Shown piece by piece: positions 54,247 through 62,564 of a stretch of DNA of 64,000 nucleotides. This DNA comes from Rhizobium sp. ARZ01 (GTDB lineage: Bacteria; Pseudomonadota; Alphaproteobacteria; Rhizobiales; Rhizobiaceae). Both the position numbers and the translations under genes were made by a program. The DNA lies in NCBI RefSeq assembly GCF_014851675.1, contig NZ_JACVAE010000001.1:2418001-2482000 (forward strand). The letters run 5' to 3'. The stretch's first letter is position 1. Every line of letters starts with the position of its first letter. Below the pieces are notes generated by a model. The model searched no databases. It was not told where the DNA came from and worked only from the letters and a program-made list of their open reading frames with translations.

Positions 54247-55140
54247 CTATCGCTTGAAAGCGATTGGCACGCTGAATGGCCAGCTCGAACGGCCGGCATC
54301 TTCCGGAATATCCGGGAACGGAGCAGCCCGACGCACCGCATCGAGAGCGGCCTGATCGAGTTCCGGCTGCCCCGAACTGGCCGCGACACGGACGCTGCTC
54401 ACATCGCCCGACGCGGAAACCGTGAAACTAACCATCACGATACCGCTGCCTGCGCCTCCGACGCGGCGCTTGACGCGATTGATCTTGTTGCGCACCTTGC
54501 CCGGGTAGTTGCTGACTGCCGCGTTCCCGGCAGCCGAGGAATTCCCCTTCTTCTGGCCGCCGAGTGAAGCGGTTTTCACGTCGGCCGCCCCGTCTATCTG
54601 CCCCCTCCGCTCCGTCCGGGTACTATCGCCCTTTTCGCCGGCCTTCTTCTTATTCCGCTCGGCCTTCTTTTCCGGCTTTTTCTCGGCCGGCTTCTTCGCT
54701 TCAGCCTGAGGCGGCTTGACGACTTCGGGCGGCTTTTCCGTGATCTCCGGCCTGATGTCAGGAATCGGAATGGCGGAGATTTCGACTGCTGCACCGGTGA
54801 CGTCGATCGCCTCGCTCATTTCCGGAATGATTTCGCCTGCTTCCGGCATCACCTGTTCGGGAACGATCTCCTGCGACTCGATCGCCGCCAGCACTTGCGG
54901 AACGGGCGCAAATAGCTTGGGTTCGATCTCGTCGCTGGGCTCTATCTCCTCGGACATACCCGACTCGATCGCCTCGAAAGCACTGCTTCCGAGCATTGCC
55001 ACTTCGGTCACGACGCCGCCTACGATCTGCGCCGTCTCCGGCCCAGCCTCTGGAGCAAGCGTGAGAATCGCCGCCGCGCCTGCGTGCGTCAGCAGCGAAA
55101 AGACGATAGCGGTGCCCCAGACGACCCTGCTGCTGACCAT
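54247..55140 (-). CDS. tonB: TonB energy-transducing protein
   Basis: 297 residues. An N-terminal signal anchor (WGTAIVFSLLTHAGAAAILTL), a long Glu/Pro/Lys-rich periplasmic arm (EKPPEVVKPPQAEAKKPAEK) and the C-terminal TonB box-binding domain (YPGKVRNKINRVKRRVGGAG, VRVAASSGQPELDQAALDAV, PFSVPIAFK). It carries proton-motive energy from ExbBD to outer-membrane haem or siderophore receptors. ATG follows AGGTGGG. Likely cotranscribed with the preceding gene from the iron-controlled promoter and divergent from hmuSTUV, the same arrangement as in R. leguminosarum. Confidence 0.9.
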   Translation of the reverse strand: MVSSRVVWGTAIVFSLLTHAGAAAILTLAPEAGPETAQIVGGVVTEVAMLGSSAFEAIESGMSEEIEPSDEIEPKLFAPVPQVLAAIESQEIVPEQVMPEAGEIIPEMSEAIDVTGAAVEISAIPIPDIRPEITEKPPEVVKPPQAEAKKPAEKKPEKKAERNKKKAGEKGDSTRTERRGQIDGAADVKTASLGGQKKGNSSAAGNAAVSNYPGKVRNKINRVKRRVGGAGSGIVMVSFTVSASGDVSSVRVAASSGQPELDQAALDAVRRAAPFPDIPEDAGRSSWPFSVPIAFKR

Positions 55141-55191
55141 GGCTACACCCACCTGTTCTGCGGCGGCTTCACGCGAATGCGCGCGCCATTG

Positions 55192-55623
55192 CTATCCCTC
55201 GAGGCCCACATTCGTGCCGGACCGCGTGACGATTCCGCTCATGCATGCCCCGGCCGCCAGCCCCTCACCGTCGCAAACCGGCGCATCGTTGATCAGCACC
55301 CGCTTGACGCTGTCACACTTGGTTCCGGGGAGATCGAATTGGCGCACCTTTGTCTTTCCCTGCGGCAGTTCGCGGAAGTCTAGAACGACCATGCGCTCGA
55401 CAGTTCCTGCACCGTTGAACAACACGAACTCGAACGACGCCTTGGCCACGGCTTGCGGCAGACCGTTCCCGACAACGAAGGTGAAGACGCATCCCTTCTG
55501 CGAAGGAACCAGTCCGTTCAGTTCAACCTGAAGCCCCTTTTCGGGCGCGGCGTCCTGCGTCCATGCAGGCACAGCAGACATCACGATGGCAGCAACGGGC
55601 AGGATTGCTCTTCGAAAATTCAT
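55192..55623 (-). CDS. Periplasmic protein of the tonB operon, unknown
   Basis: 143 residues with a signal peptide (MNFRRAILPVAAIVMSAVPA). The mature part (LQVELNGLVPSQKGCVFTFV, VLFNGAGTVERMVVLDFREL, QFDLPGTKCDSVKRVLINDA) is a beta-rich domain with cysteines, unlike known haem-binding proteins. It lies 51 bases before tonB and faces the hmu genes across the iron-control region, so a role in haem or iron uptake is likely. Related proteins are known in rhizobia next to tonB. Confidence 0.75.
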   Translation of the reverse strand: MNFRRAILPVAAIVMSAVPAWTQDAAPEKGLQVELNGLVPSQKGCVFTFVVGNGLPQAVAKASFEFVLFNGAGTVERMVVLDFRELPQGKTKVRQFDLPGTKCDSVKRVLINDAPVCDGEGLAAGACMSGIVTRSGTNVGLEG

Positions 55624-55724
55624 CAGGCCTTGCCCTTTTCGACATTTGCAGTTCGCGAACGCACCCTCGCATGCGGAGCAATTGTGGATTGCACCAAACA
55701 TTCTGGGTCGAGTTCGATCCGGTA

Positions 55725-55753
55725 TTGCGTCAATAAATAAATATGAGTATAAA
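55725..55753 (+). promoter_or_regulatory. Promoter of hmu operon
   Basis: TTGCGT (55725-55730), 17-base spacer, TATAAA (55748-55753). The -10 element lies inside the IRO box. A minus-strand -35 TTGACT (55759-55754) for the tonB side overlaps the same box. Confidence 0.6.
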
Positions 55754-55758
55754 AGTCA
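55744..55758. promoter_or_regulatory. Iron-responsive operator (IRO, RirA-type)
   Basis: TGA-GTATAAAAG-TCA fits TGA-N9-TCA, the consensus to which RirA binds in rhizobia when iron is plentiful. The position over the promoter elements of both divergent operons makes repression of both directions easy to understand. Confidence 0.75.
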
Positions 55759-55768
55759 AGATAGATTG

Positions 55769-55924
55769 ATGGAAACACGTCAAACCCCTGATCCGTCTGA
55801 GGAAGTTTCAGCGCAACGGACATTGGCGGGGCCCAATTCGCGGCGCGCATGCCAAAGCGCCGAGGAACCGGGCACCCTCAATGGTCGTATGCGGATCTAT
55901 GGGCGCGACCATATCGAACCTTAA
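55769..55924 (+). CDS. Possible small leader protein of hmu operon (hmuP position)
   Basis: A 51-residue frame (METRQTPDPSEEVSAQRTLA ... RMRIYGRDHIEP) between the IRO and hmuS. It starts right after the promoter and ends 14 bases before hmuS. Its position is that of hmuP, a coactivator of haem genes, but the HemP signature (REI-x-H ... Y-x-LR-x-T-x-x-KLIL) is not visible. The ribosome-binding site is weak. It may be a divergent or decayed HmuP, or a chance frame in the mRNA leader. Confidence 0.35.
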   Translation: METRQTPDPSEEVSAQRTLAGPNSRRACQSAEEPGTLNGRMRIYGRDHIEP

Positions 55925-55938
55925 GACAGGCAGAAGCC

Positions 55939-56991
55939 ATGACCGAAAATCATCGCCCTTCCCCTTCCGAAATCCGTGCATACCGCGCTGAAAATCCAAA
56001 GTTGCGCGAGCGCGATATCGCAGCCCAGCTCGGCATTTCAGAAGCCGCCCTTGTCGCGGCCGAAGTCGGCATCACCGCAGTTCGGATCGACGGCAGCGCC
56101 AATCGTCTGCTGGAGAGGGCGGAGACACTAGGCGAAGTGATGGTGCTCACCCGCAACGAAAGTGCTGTCCACGAGAAGATCGGCATCTACGAGAAGGTCA
56201 CCACCGGCAAGCACGCCTCGATCGTCCTGGGCGAGCAAATCGATCTTCGGATTTTCCCCGGCGCATGGGCTCACGGGTTCGCCGTGACCAAGAAGGGTGA
56301 ACGCGACGAAGTGCGCCGCAGCCTTCAGTTCTTCGACGCTGCCGGGAACGCCGTACAGAAGGTTCACCTGCGCCCGGCATCCAATCTGGAAGCCTACGAG
56401 GCCATCGTCGCTGATTTCCGCCTGGAGGATCAATCGCAGGAATTTGTGGCCGCCGCTGGCGTGGTCGATGCAGAAGAAACCGGTCCGGTCGACGTCCCGG
56501 TGCTGCGCGAGAACTGGAGCCAGATGACGGACACGCACCAGTTCTTCGGCATGCTGAAGAAACTGAAGATCGGCCGGCAGGACGCAGTCCGCAGCGTCGG
56601 TGAAGATTTTGCCTGGCAGGTAGACCGCACGTCGACCGAGATCATGATGCGTGCCGCAGCCGAAAAGGACACGGACATCATGTGCTTTGCCGGCAACCAC
56701 GGCGCAATCCAGATCCATACGGGCCCCGTCAAGAACATTCAGGCGATGGGTCCGTGGATCAATGTAATGGATCCCACCTTCCACCTGCATCTGCGCCAAG
56801 ACCACATCACCGAATGCTGGGTCGTTCGCAAGCCGACCAAGGATGGACATGTCACATCGCTCGAAGCCTATGACGCCAAGGGCGAGATGATCATCCAGTT
56901 CTTCGGCAAGCGGAAGGAAGGCATGGTCGAACTCGCGGAATGGCGTGACATTCTCGACATTCTGCCGCGCAACGCCCGCGTCGCCGCATAA
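55939..56991 (+). CDS. hmuS: Haem-degrading/haem-transfer protein HmuS
   Basis: 350 residues made of two related halves, each a HemS/ChuX fold. Visible are DIAAQLGISEAALVAAEVG, WAHGFAVTKKGERDEVRRSL, MCFAGNHGAIQIHTGPVKNI (with the haem-contacting histidine region), and DPTFHLHLRQDHITECWVV. It accepts haem after import and assists in iron release. The ATG after GGCAGAAGCC is used. Followed 13 bases later by hmuT. Confidence 0.95.
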   Translation: MTENHRPSPSEIRAYRAENPKLRERDIAAQLGISEAALVAAEVGITAVRIDGSANRLLERAETLGEVMVLTRNESAVHEKIGIYEKVTTGKHASIVLGEQIDLRIFPGAWAHGFAVTKKGERDEVRRSLQFFDAAGNAVQKVHLRPASNLEAYEAIVADFRLEDQSQEFVAAAGVVDAEETGPVDVPVLRENWSQMTDTHQFFGMLKKLKIGRQDAVRSVGEDFAWQVDRTSTEIMMRAAAEKDTDIMCFAGNHGAIQIHTGPVKNIQAMGPWINVMDPTFHLHLRQDHITECWVVRKPTKDGHVTSLEAYDAKGEMIIQFFGKRKEGMVELAEWRDILDILPRNARVAA

Positions 56992-57004
56992 GGAGACTTA
57001 AGAG

Positions 57005-57952
57005 ATGGCAAGCCGCTTTTCGTTTTTCCGCCCGCGCTCGTGGGAACTGGCGCTGACAGCCTTTGCCCTGTCAGCCCCGTTCTTGCTGCCGCTCGGCGTC
57101 AGCCAGCCGGGCTTCGTTACGCACGCTGTCGCCGAGGAGATGCAGAAGGTCGACACCTCGCGGCTTGTGACGATTGGCGGCGCCATCACCGAGATCGTCT
57201 ATGCTCTTGGGGAGGAAGGCCGGCTGATCGCTCGCGACCAGACCAGTCTCTATCCGGAAGCTGCCATGAACCTTCCGGATGTCGGCTACATGCGCGCGCT
57301 TTCACCTGAGGGCGTGCTGGCCGTCAATCCCAGCGCGATCCTTTCGATCGAAGGCAGCGGCCCGCCCGATGCGCTGGCCGTCCTGAAGAATGCCGGCGTA
57401 CCGTTCGAGACCGTAGCCGAAGGTTACGATCGCGCGGCGATCCTGAACAAAATCACAGACGTTGGCAACTTTCTCGGCGTCCCGGACAAAGCGAAGGCGC
57501 TCGCGGACAAGGTGGGCGCGGACCTCGACGCGGCGGTCGCAGACGCGGCGAAGCGGCCGGCGGACCAACGCAAGCGCGTACTGTTCATCCTCAGCTTCCA
57601 GGACGGCAAGGTGATGGCTGCGGGTGCTAAGACTGCGGCTGATGGCATCCTGAAGCTTGCCGGCGCCGTAAATGCTACGGAAGAGGCTTTCCCCGGGTAC
57701 AAGCCGATGTCCGACGAGGCGATCGTCAACGCCAAGCCCGACGTGATCATGGTCATGACCCGCGGCGGAGCGCACGACACCAGCGACGAGAAAATTCTGG
57801 CGCAACCGGCGATCGCCCTGACGCCGGCTGCCGCGACAAGATCCGTCGTTCGCATGGAAAGCCTGCACCTGCTCGGCTTCGGCCCCAGGACCGCATCGGC
57901 GATCCGCGAGTTGAACGAGCGGCTCTACGGCAAGACCGATGCCGCTCAGTGA
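57005..57952 (+). CDS. hmuT: Haem-binding periplasmic protein HmuT
   Basis: 315 residues with a signal peptide (LALTAFALSAPFLLPLGVSQ ... AVAEE). The class III binding-protein fold with its long backbone helix is seen in RLVTIGGAITEIVYALGEEG, TSLYPEAAMNLPDVGYMRAL (holding the likely haem-ligand tyrosine) and DVIMVMTRGG. Delivers haem to HmuUV. The end overlaps the start of hmuU by 14 bases. Confidence 0.95.
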   Translation: MASRFSFFRPRSWELALTAFALSAPFLLPLGVSQPGFVTHAVAEEMQKVDTSRLVTIGGAITEIVYALGEEGRLIARDQTSLYPEAAMNLPDVGYMRALSPEGVLAVNPSAILSIEGSGPPDALAVLKNAGVPFETVAEGYDRAAILNKITDVGNFLGVPDKAKALADKVGADLDAAVADAAKRPADQRKRVLFILSFQDGKVMAAGAKTAADGILKLAGAVNATEEAFPGYKPMSDEAIVNAKPDVIMVMTRGGAHDTSDEKILAQPAIALTPAAATRSVVRMESLHLLGFGPRTASAIRELNERLYGKTDAAQ

Positions 57953-59054
57953 ATCCATGCGGGCCGGCACGCGACACGGCATCCTCGGCAGCCTGCGGGG
58001 CTTGGCCGAGGGTGACCGCGCCGGTCTCGCTCGGCTGGTCATTGCCGTGCTGGCAATCGTGACGGTTCTCGCGCTTCTCGCATCGACGGCGACCGGCGCG
58101 TCCAATGCCTCGGCGTTCGACGTCGTCGCCTCGCTGATCCGTGGCGAACCGTCAACGCTGCTCAGCGCCCGTAACCGGATCATCGTCTTCGACATCCGTC
58201 TGCCTCGCGCTCTTCTCGGCCTGCTGATCGGAGCAGCGCTGGCCGTTTCGGGCGCAGTGATGCAGGGCCTGTTCCGCAATCCGCTGGCCGACCCGGGTCT
58301 GATCGGCATTTCATCGGGTGCCGCCCTCGGCGCGGTTTTGATGATCGTGCTTGGCGGGCTCTTGCCGACCGTCCTGCTCGGCTTCTTCGGCGCCTTTGCG
58401 CTGCCGCTTGCCGCCTTTCTCGGAGGCCTGATGACAACGCTGCTGCTCTACCGGATCGCGACGCGCCACGGCCAGACCTCTGTCGCGACGATGCTGCTCG
58501 CCGGGATTGCGATCGCCGCACTGGCCGGCGCCGTCACCGGCATCCTGATTTACGTGGCCGACGACAAGCAACTGCGTGACGTCACCTTCTGGAACCTCGG
58601 CTCGCTCGCGGGCGCGACCTGGGCAAAGGTTTTGACGGCGGGACCAATCATCCTGGTTTCGTTGACGGTGTTGCCGTTCCTCGCGCGCGGCCTGAACGCG
58701 ATCACGCTCGGCGAGGCAGCGGCCTTCCACATGGGCGTAAAGGTGCAGAAGCTGAAGAACATTGCCATTGTCAGCGTGGCCGGTGCGGTCGGCGCGTCTG
58801 TGGCCGTAAGCGGCGGCATCGCCTTCGTTGGCATCGTCGTGCCGCATATCCTGCGCATGATGATCGGGCCAGATCACCGCTACCTGCTGCCGGCGTCAGC
58901 CCTGCTCGGCGGCATCCTGATGCTGGCCGCCGACATGGTGGCACGGACCATCGTTGCTCCCGCCGAGCTTCCGATCGGTATCATCACAGCTCTTGCCGGC
59001 GCGCCATTCTTCCTTTGGGTGCTGCTACGCGGCCGCGCCTCCGCCGGGCTGTAA
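57939..59054 (+). CDS. hmuU: Haem ABC transporter permease HmuU
   Basis: 371 residues, FecCD family, about ten membrane segments. Typical are FDIRLPRALLGLLIGAALAV, MQGLFRNPLADPGLIGISSG (binding-protein contact), and GGIAFVGIVVPHILRMMIGP DHRYLLP near the ATPase interface. Works as a dimer with HmuV. Start overlaps hmuT. Confidence 0.96.
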   Translation: MPLSESMRAGTRHGILGSLRGLAEGDRAGLARLVIAVLAIVTVLALLASTATGASNASAFDVVASLIRGEPSTLLSARNRIIVFDIRLPRALLGLLIGAALAVSGAVMQGLFRNPLADPGLIGISSGAALGAVLMIVLGGLLPTVLLGFFGAFALPLAAFLGGLMTTLLLYRIATRHGQTSVATMLLAGIAIAALAGAVTGILIYVADDKQLRDVTFWNLGSLAGATWAKVLTAGPIILVSLTVLPFLARGLNAITLGEAAAFHMGVKVQKLKNIAIVSVAGAVGASVAVSGGIAFVGIVVPHILRMMIGPDHRYLLPASALLGGILMLAADMVARTIVAPAELPIGIITALAGAPFFLWVLLRGRASAGL

Positions 59055-59086
59055 AAAACAGTCCGGGAACAACGTTTGGAACCGTC

Positions 59087-59875
59087 ATGATCCGCGCCAG
59101 AAACCTTTCCATCCATCTTGCCGGCAAACTGATCGTCGACGATCTTTCGCTGGAGGCCAGGGCCGGCCAATTAACAGCGATCGTCGGCCCGAACGGCAGC
59201 GGCAAGACGACAACGATGAAGGCGATCGCTGGAGAAATCGCAAGCACCGGCGATCTGACCCTCAACGGTCGCGACATGCGGAAACTCGTGCCCTGGCAGC
59301 TGGCGACGCGGCGTGCCGTACTGCCGCAGGCAACCACCATCGCCTTTCCGTTTACCGTGCGCGAGATCGTACGCATGGGCCTCTCGAGGGGACCAAACCG
59401 CCACGCCGAGCGCGCCGCAGCGATCGCCGCTCAGGCCCTTGCCGCCGTCGATCTCTCCGGTTTCGAGGGGCGCTTCTATCAGGAGCTATCCGGCGGCGAG
59501 CAGCAGCGCGTCCAGCTTGCCAGAGTACTGACACAAATATGGGAGCCGGTCCTGGACGGAGAACCCTGCTTCCTCATGCTCGACGAGCCAGTCTCCAGCC
59601 TCGACATCCGCCACCAGCTGGCCATCATGCGCCTTGCCCGCAGCTATTGCGAGCAAGGTGGCGGCGTGATCGCCGTGATGCACGACCTCAACCTGACGGC
59701 GATGTTCGCCGACCAGATGATCATGATGAGGAAGGGCCGTGCCGTGGTCGCGGGCGCTCCCGCCGACGTTCTCACAGATGAAACCATGGAAGACGTCTTT
59801 GGTTGCAGAATGCGCGTCAGCGGCTTGCCTGAAGCGGGAACTCCGTTCATTCTGCCCCAGACTGCCATCGGCTGA
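59087..59875 (+). CDS. hmuV: Haem ABC transporter ATPase HmuV
   Basis: 262 residues: Walker A GPNGSGKTT (34-42), Q-loop LPQATTIAF, ABC signature LSGGEQQRVQLARVL, Walker B FLMLDEP and H-loop VMHDLNL. Supplies energy for haem import through HmuU. The ATG is 32 bases after the hmuU stop; earlier in-frame starts fall inside hmuU. The four genes hmuS-T-U-V form one operon. Confidence 0.96.
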   Translation: MIRARNLSIHLAGKLIVDDLSLEARAGQLTAIVGPNGSGKTTTMKAIAGEIASTGDLTLNGRDMRKLVPWQLATRRAVLPQATTIAFPFTVREIVRMGLSRGPNRHAERAAAIAAQALAAVDLSGFEGRFYQELSGGEQQRVQLARVLTQIWEPVLDGEPCFLMLDEPVSSLDIRHQLAIMRLARSYCEQGGGVIAVMHDLNLTAMFADQMIMMRKGRAVVAGAPADVLTDETMEDVFGCRMRVSGLPEAGTPFILPQTAIG

Positions 59876-59899
59876 TGGACTTCGCCTGCGCGCACAGGT

Positions 59900-59924
59900 G
59901 GAACTATGTCGTGCCGTTTGCGTT
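59900..59924 (+). promoter_or_regulatory. EcfG-type general stress promoter
   Basis: GGAAC (59900-59904), 16-base spacer, CGTT (59921-59924), matching the consensus for sigma EcfG/RpoE2 of alphaproteobacteria. It lies 50 bases before the DUF883 gene start and close to the genes for EcfG itself. Confidence 0.8.
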
Positions 59925-59975
59925 GTGCGCTCCACAGCGATGGTTTTGCGTAAAGAACGGACAAGGAGAAATCGA

Positions 59976-60353
59976 ATGGCATCCGGAATGTTCTCACGCG
60001 GCAAGGACCGCACCGCTTCCGAAGCTGCCGAAAGCATCGAAGACCAGATTGCCGAACTACGCGAGCAGATTTCGGCGCTCGCCAAGGCCGTTGCTCGCGA
60101 CGTAACCGATGGCGCGGACGATGCACGCGGGCGCTTTTCCGCATTCCGCAGGAGAGCAGAAGAAGCCCGCGACGATGCCGCCGCAGATCTCGACGAACTG
60201 ATCGCCAGCGGGGAGGAAATTCTCGCAGAACTCTCGGGCAAGTATCGGGACGCAAGCCACGAGGTGCGCAGGACGGTACGCGAACACCCGCTCGCAACGG
60301 TCGGTGTCGCAGCACTTGCCGGCTTCGTCATCGCTGCCATTCTGCGGCGCTGA
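59976..60353 (+). CDS. DUF883/ElaB-like membrane-anchored protein
   Basis: 125 residues: a helical, charged region (ESIEDQIAELREQISALAKA, RDDAAADLDELIASGEEILA) and a single C-terminal membrane segment (HPLATVGVAALAGFVIAAIL) ending with basic residues. ElaB/YqjD relatives tether ribosomes or adjust membranes in stationary phase. AAGGAG precedes the ATG and an EcfG-type promoter lies upstream, so stress induction is expected. Longer in-frame starts overlap hmuV and are not credible. Confidence 0.9.
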   Translation: MASGMFSRGKDRTASEAAESIEDQIAELREQISALAKAVARDVTDGADDARGRFSAFRRRAEEARDDAAADLDELIASGEEILAELSGKYRDASHEVRRTVREHPLATVGVAALAGFVIAAILRR

Positions 60354-60482
60354 ACATTTCCACGGCTTTGCGGGGCGGACCAGGACCACGGGGCCGGAGG
60401 CAACAGACTTCGGCCTCTTTCGGTGAATGGTCAGCGGCAAGTTTGTGCGCGCGATGAAAACGAGAACGGGAGCGCCAATTTC

Positions 60483-60920
60483 ATGCATTCGATCGTAGCG
60501 GCCCTCGCCAGGAACCTGCTTTACAACGTCGAGGACCGGATCGAAGAGACTGTGGCACGGTCAAAGCGCAACGCGATTTTCGTTGGGATCGCGGGGCTGT
60601 TGCTGCTCACCGCCTATGTGCTGGCGGTCACCGCCTTGTGCGTGACGCTTGGGAATTCCTATGGAACCGTCCCTGCCCTCCTTGGGCTCGCTGGCAGCGT
60701 GGCCACCGTTGCACTCGTGCTGATCGCCATTCTGGTTTATCTCAACAAGCGCGAGGCTGAATTGCGCCGCCGCCGTCGGCAGCAGATGCGGGCCCGCCGT
60801 GAACTCGCAGCACTCGCAGCTGGGACCGCCGCACGCCAGCCGCTGGCAACTGCTGCGCTGGGCCTCGCCCTGGCGCTCTTTCTCAGGCCCAGGACCCGCC
60901 GCAGACGCCGGGACGACTAA
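60483..60920 (+). CDS. Membrane protein with two spans, partner of DUF883 gene
   Basis: 145 residues: an N-terminal amphipathic region (NLLYNVEDRIEETVARSKRN), two membrane spans (AIFVGIAGLLLLTAYVLAVT and LLGLAGSVATVALVLIAILV), a basic linker with many arginines, and a short third hydrophobic stretch (PLATAALGLALALFL) with an Arg-rich end. It resembles DUF1469-like (YqjE) proteins that accompany YqjD-type proteins. It probably shares the EcfG-controlled promoter with the gene 129 bases upstream. Confidence 0.8.
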   Translation: MHSIVAALARNLLYNVEDRIEETVARSKRNAIFVGIAGLLLLTAYVLAVTALCVTLGNSYGTVPALLGLAGSVATVALVLIAILVYLNKREAELRRRRRQQMRARRELAALAAGTAARQPLATAALGLALALFLRPRTRRRRRDD

Positions 60921-60949
60921 CTACCTGCAAGCAACATACTCTCGTTAGG

Positions 60950-62449
60950 CTAGTCGAGCGGAAGCCGAACCAGCGCGGTAAGTCCGCTCTGCAGGAATTC
61001 CAGATGCACGCTGCTGCCCAGCACCTTGTCCAAGCTGCGTTCGATCAGCACGACGCCGAAGCCGTGCCGCTTCGGCGGTGTGACCGGCGGCCCGCCGACC
61101 TCGTGCCAGGTCATGTGCAGCACCGGCTTGCCTTCCTCCTGCACGACACGGGCCGTAATCACGAGCTTGCCCCCGGATGCCGACAGAGCACCATATTTTC
61201 GGGCGTTTGACGCAAGCTCGTGCAATACCAGTCCCAGCCCGATGGCCTGGTCCGGTCCCAGGTGCACCTCGTCTTTGTGGATTTCCACCTGTGCTTCGAA
61301 GTCGTCGGCATACGGTCTGATCTGCGCCCGCAGCAGCGGCGTCAGGCGAATGCCGCCCCACTCGTGATCGCTCAACAGCCCGTGGGCCTCGGAAATCGCC
61401 TGCAGGCGCCCGGCAAAGGCCTCCATGAAAGCCGCCGGATCGTTCGTCTGCCGAAGCGTCTGGCGTGCAAGCGACTGCAACATCGCAAGCGTGTTCTTGA
61501 CGCGATGATTTAGCTCGCGCAGCAGCAGGCGCATCCGTTCGGAGGCGATTTGCCCCTCAGTGACATCCAGGGTGATGCCAAGAAACATCAGGGGCCGCCC
61601 TTCACTGTCCCATTCATGGACGCGCCCTCGCCCGAGCAGCCAGCGTCCCGTCGCGCCTGCGCGAAATATCCCGTCATATTCGGCACCGGTCTTCAACGCC
61701 TCCCGCAATTTTCCGATCGTCGCTTTCCGGTCGGTCACGTGTATAGCCGAGAAGATCCTGCGAGCGTTCAGTGCCGCGCCCGACTTCAGATCCAGCATGC
61801 GCACGAGCGGTGGGTTGCCGACGACGGCTCCTGTCTGGATGTTCCACAACCAGCTTCCGACATTGGCCGCGTCCAGCGCGGACGCCTGTCGCTGCTCCTC
61901 CCGCGCAATGGCCGTATTGGCGATTGCACGGCGCCGCGCCTCCTCTTTGAGCAGGAGAAGCGACCCGGCAAGTTTCGCAAGCTGCTGGAGATGCAGGAGA
62001 ACCTCATCCGACACGAAATCGCGGGGAGCGACGTCAAGGACACAAACACTGCCGATCGTCTGACCGATATGCATGATTGGCGCGCCAGCATAGAAGCGGA
62101 GGTGCGGCCCGCCGGTGACGCTCGGCAACTTCGAGAACCGCTCGTCCTGCAACGCGTCCCCAATGACCAGCGGAGCGCCTGTCTCCGTCAGCAGTCGCGC
62201 ACAGAAGCAATCCTGCGCACTTGCGCTGACCTCCGCAGTCCCCTTGCGCGCGAGAAACCATTGGGTGGTGCCGCCGATCAGGCTTACCACGGCGATGGGC
62301 GCGGAAAACAGCCCGGCGGCGAGATCGGCAATACCGGTAAATTCCGCATCCGGCCCAGCATAGGCTGGCAGCGTCGCTTCCACAGCGGCAAGACGCTCCG
62401 GCGAAGCAAGCGCAGCGGCAACGAGCGATGAAGGGCGGTTGCTGTTCAT
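60950..62449 (-). CDS. HWE-family histidine kinase with GAF and PAS domains (RsiC-like)
   Basis: 499 residues, soluble. GAF about 28-170 (AQDCFCARLLTETGAPLVIG, MHIGQTIGSVCVLDVAPRDF), PAS about 190-310, then the HWE kinase core: ELNHRVKNTLAMLQSLARQT with the phosphoacceptor His, LVLHELASNARKYGALS and the W-x-E in MTWHEVGG. HWE kinases feed phosphate to PhyR or remove it. Gene position beside ecfG-nepR fits S. meliloti RsiC. ATG preceded by AGGGGGG. It is transcribed in the same direction as ecfG, 115 bases after it. Confidence 0.92.
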   Translation of the reverse strand: MNSNRPSSLVAAALASPERLAAVEATLPAYAGPDAEFTGIADLAAGLFSAPIAVVSLIGGTTQWFLARKGTAEVSASAQDCFCARLLTETGAPLVIGDALQDERFSKLPSVTGGPHLRFYAGAPIMHIGQTIGSVCVLDVAPRDFVSDEVLLHLQQLAKLAGSLLLLKEEARRRAIANTAIAREEQRQASALDAANVGSWLWNIQTGAVVGNPPLVRMLDLKSGAALNARRIFSAIHVTDRKATIGKLREALKTGAEYDGIFRAGATGRWLLGRGRVHEWDSEGRPLMFLGITLDVTEGQIASERMRLLLRELNHRVKNTLAMLQSLARQTLRQTNDPAAFMEAFAGRLQAISEAHGLLSDHEWGGIRLTPLLRAQIRPYADDFEAQVEIHKDEVHLGPDQAIGLGLVLHELASNARKYGALSASGGKLVITARVVQEEGKPVLHMTWHEVGGPPVTPPKRHGFGVVLIERSLDKVLGSSVHLEFLQSGLTALVRLPLD

Positions 62450-62564
62450 AGCGCCCCCCTTGCACTGATATCGTCCGGCACCGTTTGCCCGCCCCCCGCG
62501 CGTGCCAGAATTTGTCTATTCCAGTTCATTGTCCCCACTCGCCTATGGCCCAGCGCTCTGCACT

